A stretch of DNA of 20,862 bases. It comes from GCA-002688135 sp964536565. Lineage in GTDB: Bacteria; Patescibacteriota; Patescibacteriia; Magasanikbacterales; GCA-002688135. Positions within the stretch are counted from its first letter, which is position 1. Every line of letters begins with the position of its first letter. The position numbers and the translations under genes are program-made. The stretch lies in assembly GCA_964536565.1 (NCBI GenBank), contig CAZHXK010000017.1, positions 1 to 20,862 of the forward strand, in the 5' to 3' direction. Positions 14,277 through 20,862 of this stretch are shown one piece after another. A model generated the notes under the pieces. That model made no database searches. It was given only the letters and a program-made list of their open reading frames with translations, and was not told where the DNA came from.

Positions 14277-16520
14277 ATGCGTGAAAAGACTAATAAAAAG
14301 GATCTATTTATCCGCGGTTGCATTGCCGCGGTTTTTTCAATACCTGTCATCACAACACCGTCCCTCATCTATGCATCTCACGCTGGAAAATGGTTGTGGG
14401 TCGCAGGTGTCATTTTGGTTGGAGTACTATACAGCATCGTAAGGTACTATCAGGGGGGTGCGTCACAGATTCGCTTTTCAAAGAGCTTATACGCACTGCT
14501 TGCGTACATTTCAGTCGTTCTTGCATGGTCATTCGTTGGTGATACTCGAGTTGGCCTGTGGGGAGACGCACTGCGCCTATCGGGTGCTTGGGTGTGGGTT
14601 GTCATGGGGGTGCTTGCGTTGTGGTTAGCGTGGTGGGTAGACACGCATCAGAAGAAACTGTTCGTGCTCAGAATACAATCACTTGCTGCCATCATTACAG
14701 TTAGTCTCGCATTCCTTACGCAGTTCTCTCCAGACTTTTTCGATATTCCTATTGGAGTTGAGGGGATTGGCGGTCGCTTGGTCGGACTATGGGGGAGTTC
14801 TACATATATCGCGATGTACCTCATGACAAGCTTGTTGCTCATGTTTCTGCATGCAGTATCAGAATCGCATAAAAAAATCCGTTATACGGTATGGGCTGGT
14901 AGTGCTGTTGTTTATTACGGATTACTACAGACAGGCACCCGAGCTGCTCAAGTGGGGCTCGTTGTGGCGGTAGTCATGGCGCTTGGAATATATATTAAAT
15001 CAAAGTCGGAAAAAAATTCTCGGATTGTAAAAAGAGTTGCTGCTGGGCTGGCTGTATTGAGCATGGTTGCTGTCTATGTTTTGGCATTCACGCCTCCCGA
15101 ACAGCAATCAGAAAGATTTTATCATCCAATATACTGGACCGAAAAAATCGGATACGCATCGAGTATTTCTTCACGCTTACTTTTATGGACATCAGCATTG
15201 GATGGTATAGCGGAAAAACCTCTCATGGGTTGGGGACATGAGATGTATGAGCGTGTATTTGATCTTAACTATCAAGCTCAGATTGCGAGCTATGGGCTTC
15301 AAGAAACATGGGCTGAACGAGCGCATAATCAACTACTAGAAACGACAGCTACGATGGGTATTGTTGGGCTATTGGCGTATGTATTGTTAATTTTGTCGCC
15401 ACTGTTCGGTCCTCGGTCTAGAAACAAAAGTCAGCTCTACATGGACATGACGCTTGCTGGGGTGCTTGGTGCCTACATGGGGGCGGGGCTATTCTCCTTC
15501 AATACACCCTCTCAACTGCTCCACTTAGCGCTGATTATAGGATTGTCTGCGGGAATGTATGGGAGGAAATTAAATGCTCGAAACATAAGAATAAGTGAGC
15601 AATCAATAAAGATTCTCTCTTCCTTACTCATTCTTCTTGCGCTATTCATGCTTGTGATAAGACCGTATGCTGAAGCAAAAGAAGTATACGCAGCTCAGGA
15701 CGGATTAGTTAATGGAAATATCGATGAATACGAACGAAGGCTTACAAACGCCCTCAAATTCAAAACATATGTCATGACTGACACGCTTAAAATCATGACT
15801 GATGACCTGGTCAATAATAATAATGGCACTATCCCGAGTGAGTATTTCCAGAGGGCAATTCCGCTCCTCCTGGAAGGATATGAGTCATACAACGCTCGAT
15901 ATGAACCTCGCTATGCGATGGCACTTCGTGAAGCTCAGCTGCATGCTTTGGCAGTAGAGCATATCGATGCAGAAAAACACACAGCAGAAGCTTACGCAGG
16001 TTTTGATCACGCACGCTCGCTCTCGGCTGGTAGACAGACGGTAGATGTAAGTGAAATGCAGCTCAGACTGCAACTCGGTGATACTGAAAATGCGCGTCAG
16101 CTCATTGATCGTCTGGTCGAAGGAGTGCCTTCGAGTGTTGAGTTTAAGTGGACTCAGGTCGTTATTATGGCAAGTCAGGGAGAGACGAAAGCAGCGGGGG
16201 AGAAGGCTGCTGTTCTCATTCGCGAAGATAAGTTCTTTAAGAATCCTTCTGCGGAATCGTTAGAGATGGTCTTGCTGATCCTGGAAGAAGCAGGTGATTA
16301 TGATGCAATTTTCCTTCAACTAAGAAACACTATTATACATGGGAATGGCCCAGCTTATCTGAACACTGGATACAACCAACTGCGTATGGCTTACGCAGCA
16401 TACAATCTTGGTGGGCTACAAGCAGCACAATCAGCAGCTATTGCGGCGTTAGAACTCGATCCAACGCTTGAGCCGCAAGTTCGCGAGCTGATTACTCGAA
16501 TAACAGAGCAATCGCAATAA
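14277..16520 (+). CDS. O-antigen ligase/Wzy_C family membrane protein with TPR tail, copy 1
   Basis: About ten to twelve hydrophobic helices fill residues 12-462, and a soluble helical tail with TPR-like repeats follows (about 462-747). The Wzy_C signature is clear: TRAAQVG at 221-227, R300 followed by W304 in SSRLLLW, EKPLMGWG (313-320), then a large external loop ending in RAHN with H350. H350-N351 plus nine residues plus GIVG satisfies H[NSQ]X9GXX[GTY], the pattern described for O-antigen ligases. The family joins lipid-linked glycans to lipid A, to proteins, or to each other; which applies here is unknown. It starts 23 nt after the Big-1 protein and a single base separates its TAA from copy 2. 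A terminator-like hairpin lies in codons 12-20. Confidence 0.9.
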   Translation: MREKTNKKDLFIRGCIAAVFSIPVITTPSLIYASHAGKWLWVAGVILVGVLYSIVRYYQGGASQIRFSKSLYALLAYISVVLAWSFVGDTRVGLWGDALRLSGAWVWVVMGVLALWLAWWVDTHQKKLFVLRIQSLAAIITVSLAFLTQFSPDFFDIPIGVEGIGGRLVGLWGSSTYIAMYLMTSLLLMFLHAVSESHKKIRYTVWAGSAVVYYGLLQTGTRAAQVGLVVAVVMALGIYIKSKSEKNSRIVKRVAAGLAVLSMVAVYVLAFTPPEQQSERFYHPIYWTEKIGYASSISSRLLLWTSALDGIAEKPLMGWGHEMYERVFDLNYQAQIASYGLQETWAERAHNQLLETTATMGIVGLLAYVLLILSPLFGPRSRNKSQLYMDMTLAGVLGAYMGAGLFSFNTPSQLLHLALIIGLSAGMYGRKLNARNIRISEQSIKILSSLLILLALFMLVIRPYAEAKEVYAAQDGLVNGNIDEYERRLTNALKFKTYVMTDTLKIMTDDLVNNNNGTIPSEYFQRAIPLLLEGYESYNARYEPRYAMALREAQLHALAVEHIDAEKHTAEAYAGFDHARSLSAGRQTVDVSEMQLRLQLGDTENARQLIDRLVEGVPSSVEFKWTQVVIMASQGETKAAGEKAAVLIREDKFFKNPSAESLEMVLLILEEAGDYDAIFLQLRNTIIHGNGPAYLNTGYNQLRMAYAAYNLGGLQAAQSAAIAALELDPTLEPQVRELITRITEQSQ
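14312..14337 (+). terminator. Terminator-like hairpin inside the start of ligase copy 1
   Basis: CCGCGG (14312-14317) and CCGCGG (14326-14331) pair around an 8-nt loop and are followed directly by six T residues. It lies 35-60 nt into the coding sequence. By shape it is an intrinsic terminator and could act as an attenuator when early translation fails. Function not shown. Confidence 0.6.
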
Positions 16521-16521
16521 C

Positions 16522-18792
16522 ATGACTACACAAAAACTCGTTGCCATAAGTACATGGGTGTCCAGGCTGACTGTCTTCCTGCTACCCCTGATAGTATTCA
16601 GTTCTGTAATTTTTCCATTTGTATTCGGAAAAACACTTTTTTTGAACTCAGCAATACTCCTTCTGATGGTTCCATGGTTTGTGCTTTTGATGGAGCCTGC
16701 ATGGCGAAAAAAGGTGTGGAGCATTGTGAATCGTCCACTTACGCGGGCTATGGGTTTATTTCTAGCGGCTTCGTACATTTCTTCGTTGCTTGGCTCAGAT
16801 TTTTCGCAGAGCTTCTGGGGAACGGAAGAGCGTGGTACTGGTCTTCTGACGTTGACGCAGGTATTTATATGGTTTGTGCTGACGCGTGCAACACATGATA
16901 CGCAGCGTGCAAAAAACATGTTGATTCATGTGATATCGCTGGGGGGTCTCGTTGCTTCTATTATTGCGCTTGTTCGTCTCACTGGGGTCGTACTCTTTGG
17001 TATTGATACGGGATTGCGTATAGCGGGCACAATGGCGAACCCGATCTTCTTTTCAGGTCTGTTGATTCTCTATATCGGCGTTGCACTCCAAGGTCTATTT
17101 TCGCAAAAGAACACAAACATGAGGTGGTTGTATGCTGGGCTGGCAGTTTTTCAAACCGTCGTTTTATTCCTGACGCAAACACGAAGTGCTGCGATTGGAC
17201 TCATAGGTGGTGTTCTGTTAGCGGCCTTGATTGCACTTCTTGCAGCCACAAGTAAGAAAGTGAAAAGGGCGGCAGGGGGGTTCATTGCTGCAATAGCAAT
17301 CGGTGTGGTGATGCTGTTTGTGTTTGCAGATGCTATTGCGCCGCATGCGCCTCGTATTGCACGACTGCTAGTCTTTGAGGGTCTGGAGGATCGATCCCTA
17401 CAAACACGCTTCTATGGATGGGAGAGTGGACTTGAGGCATTTAAGGATCGGCCGCTGTTTGGGTGGGGGCAAGAATCCTACCGGATTGCATTTGATCAAT
17501 ATTATAATGCAGATATTCTGGCATTCGGTTTTAATGAAACAAGATTCGACCGTGCACACAACATTATTATTGAAACGCTCGTAACAGGGGGTCTAGTTGG
17601 ACTAACACTTTATTTTGGAGTCATATTCATATTTTTATTTCAGGTATGTAAAGCCGGGGGGTGGAAAGAGCCAAGAGGTATCGCTGCTGTTGCCGTTGTG
17701 GCTGCGTATGGTGTACATCTTCTGTTCTCATTCGATACATCCTCATCATTGCTACTAATTGCTGCGTTCATGCTATTGTATGAAAAAACAGAAGCACTCG
17801 AGCGAACGGAAGAACCGCTTCATACAAAAAAACAGGTTCTGTTGTTGGTAGTCATCGTGTTGGCATGTTACGGATCATACCGAATTTCCTATTTGCCATA
17901 TGTGCAGTCCGTTGCCTTGATCGATAACATGCGGTTTGCGACGCAACGATCTCGTGTGCAAGCTGTGGGACGCTACGAAGGCATACTTGCGATTTCATCA
18001 CCATACAAAAACGAAGCACGTGGTGAATATATTAAAAACACAATTAGGGGTGTGCAGGAAGGAGTCTTTCATCCTGATCAAGTAAAAGGATTGATTGAGC
18101 GAACAGAAGTGGTGAGTCTGGCAAAAGCAGCGGATCACCCGCTTGATTCATTTCATACATATCTCGTAGGTGTACTGTATTTTACAGCGCGAGATCTCGA
18201 TCCTACATATCCTCAAAAAAGCATAGACTACTTCGAGCGTGCGATAGCGCTCTCTCAGCGCCAGCAGTATCGGTTTGCACTGGCTGAGTTGTATATTGAG
18301 CTGGGTCGACCAGAAGAAGCAAATGCAGTATACAAGGCGGCAGTAGAACAGGGTCCAAAGGCTGGGATATCTCACTGGTACTACGGACTATCACTTTTGA
18401 CGACGGGAGAGGTAGACGCAGGGCTAGATTCCATTGAGAAGTCAGTTGAGCTCAACTACTTTCCAGAAACAGAAGACACGCGAAAACTTTACGCGCAACT
18501 ACTGTACAACAATGAACGATACGCGGGTGCGGCGAGGGTATATTTTACAGTCATGGGTGTTGGAGGTAACCACATAAAACCCGATTCGTGGGTCCAATTT
18601 GCAATATATCTCAAGGATGCAGGATTTATCGAGAGTTCAAAGCTTGCTGCTGAGATGTCAGTAACGATAGATCCAGCGTACACCAAAGCAGCAGCGTTAT
18701 TCATCAGCGAACTGCCTGATGCTGAAGCTGAAGACCTTATGATGGAAGAAATCCTCGAGTGGCTTTCGAGTGTTGATATCCCAAACCAATAA
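16522..18792 (+). CDS. O-antigen ligase/Wzy_C family membrane protein with TPR tail, copy 2
   Basis: This 756-residue paralog has the same plan: multiple hydrophobic helices to about residue 455, then TPR-like helices. The N-terminal third contains SQSFWGTEERGTGL (95-108), a motif seen in similar form in copies 1 and 3. GTMANP (169-174), LTQTRSAAIG (217-226), R296 in QTRFYGW, KDRPLFGWG (308-316) and H346 in DRAHN follow. H346-N347, nine residues and GLVG complete the ligase signature. The tail includes typical TPR helices such as FALAELYIELGRPEEANAVY. Its ATG comes one base after the TAA of copy 1 (TAAcATG) and no Shine-Dalgarno is visible, pointing to coupled translation. Confidence 0.92.
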   Translation: MTTQKLVAISTWVSRLTVFLLPLIVFSSVIFPFVFGKTLFLNSAILLLMVPWFVLLMEPAWRKKVWSIVNRPLTRAMGLFLAASYISSLLGSDFSQSFWGTEERGTGLLTLTQVFIWFVLTRATHDTQRAKNMLIHVISLGGLVASIIALVRLTGVVLFGIDTGLRIAGTMANPIFFSGLLILYIGVALQGLFSQKNTNMRWLYAGLAVFQTVVLFLTQTRSAAIGLIGGVLLAALIALLAATSKKVKRAAGGFIAAIAIGVVMLFVFADAIAPHAPRIARLLVFEGLEDRSLQTRFYGWESGLEAFKDRPLFGWGQESYRIAFDQYYNADILAFGFNETRFDRAHNIIIETLVTGGLVGLTLYFGVIFIFLFQVCKAGGWKEPRGIAAVAVVAAYGVHLLFSFDTSSSLLLIAAFMLLYEKTEALERTEEPLHTKKQVLLLVVIVLACYGSYRISYLPYVQSVALIDNMRFATQRSRVQAVGRYEGILAISSPYKNEARGEYIKNTIRGVQEGVFHPDQVKGLIERTEVVSLAKAADHPLDSFHTYLVGVLYFTARDLDPTYPQKSIDYFERAIALSQRQQYRFALAELYIELGRPEEANAVYKAAVEQGPKAGISHWYYGLSLLTTGEVDAGLDSIEKSVELNYFPETEDTRKLYAQLLYNNERYAGAARVYFTVMGVGGNHIKPDSWVQFAIYLKDAGFIESSKLAAEMSVTIDPAYTKAAALFISELPDAEAEDLMMEEILEWLSSVDIPNQ

Positions 18793-18793
18793 T

Positions 18794-20862
18794 ATGCGAA
18801 CCATGTTACACATGCTAAGAAAATATGGCTCGTGGCTTATTCTGGTTCCTATTTTTGCTGTGGTTTCATCTCCGTCAGAGGTACTCTTTCCCGAATCACA
18901 TGGAAAATCTCTTATTTTTGTGTTGAGTTGTGCGCTTGTGCTTCCTCTTGTTGTGTACGCACAGAAGGGATTGCATATTAGAAAGCATCACATCGCTGCA
19001 GCACTGACACTCTTCGTAATGAGCATGGTTATCTCTACTGTCACAGCGATTGATGCGTCACAAAGTCTATGGGGGAGTGATGTACGGGGGTTTGGCCTAT
19101 GGGTTTGGCTCTGGTTGTGGTTGTTCTATCTCATTGCTACTGCGGCACTAGCAAAACCACTTCTGCGCCGCATCACAATATGGACGTTGATTATGCTCGG
19201 CAATATCAGTTTTCTTAAAGTAATATCCGAGTTGGTGAGTGAGGGACCTCATCGTGTAACATCCTTCTTTGGAAACCCTTTGCTCTACGCCAACGTAGCC
19301 CTTTTCCCCCTCTTCTTTTCGCTGGAGAGAGCGATTACTGAGAAAAAAATGTCCTGGAAGATTGTAGCTGTCCTTTCTGCGATCGCAAGCATGATGGGTG
19401 TATATCTTACGCAATCTCGCGGAGCAATTATTGGGTTGCTAGGAGCAGCTGTAGTGGCGGTCATCATCATGCTCAGGCCGCGTAATAACAAGCAAAAGAA
19501 AATATGGGTAGTTGGCATACTCTCAGTTGGACTGACACTATTCGGTTTATTTAGTATTCGCAACTCACTATTTTTAATCGAGCGATTACCAGCTGTATCG
19601 AGGGTGCTCAATATTTCGGTTACTGAGGCGAGTGCTAGTCAGCGTCTCATTATGTGGGGAGTTGCTATTGATGCTGCTCAAGATCGTCCTGTGTTAGGAT
19701 GGGGTTCTGAAAATTTTGACTACGCACTTGATCAGCACTTCAATCCGGAGTTCATGAGGTATGGTCTGTCTCAGACATGGTCTGATCGGTCACATAATAT
19801 GTATCTCGATGTGTTGGTTATGCAAGGTCTCATTGGGTGTGCTGCATTTGTGTATCTTGCGTGGGCAATACTGATTGCAATCAGGGCACGGTTCATGACG
19901 CACAGAAAACAGGGAACTGTCTATTTGGCACTCACGATTGCGTATGCAATTCAGGCATTTTTCTCGTTTGATTCGCCAGCGACAGCAATACTACTTATGG
20001 TGTTCCTTGCGGTGCTCACAACACAACCGTCTGATGAAAAAAAGAAAAGCATGGCGTTGCCTAGTACATCAGCAGTGGCAATTTCTGTTATCTTTCTCCT
20101 GGGTACGGTATTTGTTGTCTCGCGTGCGTACCAGAGCTCCACGGCGATCGTGCGACTTGAACACAGCACAAACATAACAGATGCTGAAATTCAACTTGCT
20201 ACGCATGCACTCAATAGTTGGTCACCTCACTCCTCGTCATTACGGCAGAGGTATGCAAATATCATGTTTGAAAAAGCTCAGTCAGGCGATAAGCAGCAGG
20301 CTGCTTTACTGTTACAGGCGGGGATACAGACCATGCAGCAGGGGATACAGCAGGATCCACTGAGATTTTCATACTACTTTACACTCGGAAATTTACTAAC
20401 AAAGGCGAGCTTTCTTGTCGACCCGGCAGTCGCACCTGAAGCAGATGAGGTGCTTGCATTTGCTGGCACGATGGCGCCAAATCGTCTTGCGGTAAATTTT
20501 CAACGAGCAAATCTAAGATTGATTACTAAAAACTACGAAGAGGCCATTCCGTTACTAGATGACGCAATAGAGAAGGCACCGACGCTCGCGCAAGCAAGGT
20601 ACCTAAAGGGCCTCATTCTCTCCTATACAAATTTAAAAGAAGAGGGATTGGATGAACTATATCTGGCATTTACTTCAGTACAACCCTTCTACCCGACAGG
20701 CAGAGCTGAACTGGGACAAATTGCACGCGTTGCTATAGAAGTTGGACGAAATGACGTCCTTACATATGCAATTGGACAGCTTGTTGTGACATATAGAAAT
20801 GATGACACGGCCTGGTACAACCTTCAGGAGTTGCTCAAGCTGGATGGCATTGAGACGGAGTA
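18794..20862 (+). CDS. O-antigen ligase/Wzy_C family membrane protein with TPR tail, copy 3, 3'-partial
   Basis: The frame is open from the ATG at 18794, one base after the TAA of copy 2 (TAAtATG), to the window end, giving 689 codons; the last two bases are TA, so a stop may follow immediately. The layout matches the other copies: SQSLWGSDVRGFGL (89-102), SFFGNP (157-162), LTQSRGAIIG (205-214), R284 in SQRLIMW, QDRPVLGWG (296-304) and H334 in DRSHN. H334-N335, nine residues and GLIG fit the ligase pattern. Hydrophobic helices continue to about residue 435, then TPR-like helices run to the end, including FQRANLRLITKNYEEAIPLL. The external loop before the histidine (HFNPEFMRYGL) aligns with copies 1 and 2. 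Confidence 0.9.
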   Translation, partial: MRTMLHMLRKYGSWLILVPIFAVVSSPSEVLFPESHGKSLIFVLSCALVLPLVVYAQKGLHIRKHHIAAALTLFVMSMVISTVTAIDASQSLWGSDVRGFGLWVWLWLWLFYLIATAALAKPLLRRITIWTLIMLGNISFLKVISELVSEGPHRVTSFFGNPLLYANVALFPLFFSLERAITEKKMSWKIVAVLSAIASMMGVYLTQSRGAIIGLLGAAVVAVIIMLRPRNNKQKKIWVVGILSVGLTLFGLFSIRNSLFLIERLPAVSRVLNISVTEASASQRLIMWGVAIDAAQDRPVLGWGSENFDYALDQHFNPEFMRYGLSQTWSDRSHNMYLDVLVMQGLIGCAAFVYLAWAILIAIRARFMTHRKQGTVYLALTIAYAIQAFFSFDSPATAILLMVFLAVLTTQPSDEKKKSMALPSTSAVAISVIFLLGTVFVVSRAYQSSTAIVRLEHSTNITDAEIQLATHALNSWSPHSSSLRQRYANIMFEKAQSGDKQQAALLLQAGIQTMQQGIQQDPLRFSYYFTLGNLLTKASFLVDPAVAPEADEVLAFAGTMAPNRLAVNFQRANLRLITKNYEEAIPLLDDAIEKAPTLAQARYLKGLILSYTNLKEEGLDELYLAFTSVQPFYPTGRAELGQIARVAIEVGRNDVLTYAIGQLVVTYRNDDTAWYNLQELLKLDGIETE

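Noticed and set aside
16449..16919. 156-codon minus-strand frame
   Set aside because: It lies antisense to the ends of two strong ligase genes, has no ribosome site and no recognisable protein pattern.
1..20862. CRISPR arrays, tRNA or rRNA genes, transposases, integrases, attachment sites
   Set aside because: I found no regularly spaced repeats, cloverleaf, rRNA segment, transposase or integrase motif in either strand.

Overview
The window looks like chromosomal DNA of a candidate-phyla-radiation bacterium (Patescibacteria, probably the Parcubacteria side). The reasons are a short sigma-70 factor followed directly by a single-pass DUF5667-type protein, a very large secreted surface-layer-like protein, several Wzy_C/O-antigen-ligase proteins with TPR tails, compact operons, and almost no Shine-Dalgarno sequences outside one operon. 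TGA is used once as a stop (pyrC) and never read through in the other genes, so the standard bacterial code fits better than the glycine-recoded one. The lineage is an inference from gene content, not a database result.

Layout. (1) 2-1660, plus strand: the 3' part of a surface protein with about four Ig-like repeats of 85 residues and a C-terminal domain that also occurs, as the N-terminal domain, in the large surface protein at 8848. A bidirectional terminator follows. (2) 3883-1790, minus strand: a pyrD-pyrC operon (dihydroorotate dehydrogenase and dihydroorotase) with its own promoter and the only canonical Shine-Dalgarno sites of the window. (3) 6559-4020, minus strand: a three-gene operon of a small helix-turn-helix regulator, a membrane-anchored Ig-like protein and a two-helix membrane protein of unknown function, ended by a hairpin terminator. 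(4) 6560-6711: a compact divergent control region with two interleaved promoters and a perfect inverted repeat at the regulator's start. (5) 6712-8536: sigma factor and its membrane partner, translationally coupled. (6) 8537-8847: a structured leader with several stem-loops ahead of (7) 8848-12531, the 1227-residue secreted surface-layer-like protein, ended by two stem-loops, the second a textbook terminator. (8) 12596-20862: a promoter, a secreted protein with two Big-1-like domains, then three tandem paralogous membrane proteins of the O-antigen ligase / Wzy_C superfamily with TPR C-termini. The third runs off the window.

How the parts may work together. Most of the window builds the cell surface: a likely abundant S-layer-type protein (biased codons, signal peptide, structured leader), companion surface proteins, an extracytoplasmic-type sigma factor with a candidate membrane anti-sigma partner, and three ligase-fold enzymes. 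All three ligases keep the H[NSQ]X9GXX[GTY] signature. Bacteria of this group are generally thought to lack lipopolysaccharide, so a plausible reading is that these enzymes polymerise or transfer glycans onto the neighbouring Ser/Thr-rich surface proteins. The pyrimidine genes are unrelated to this programme and may be imported.
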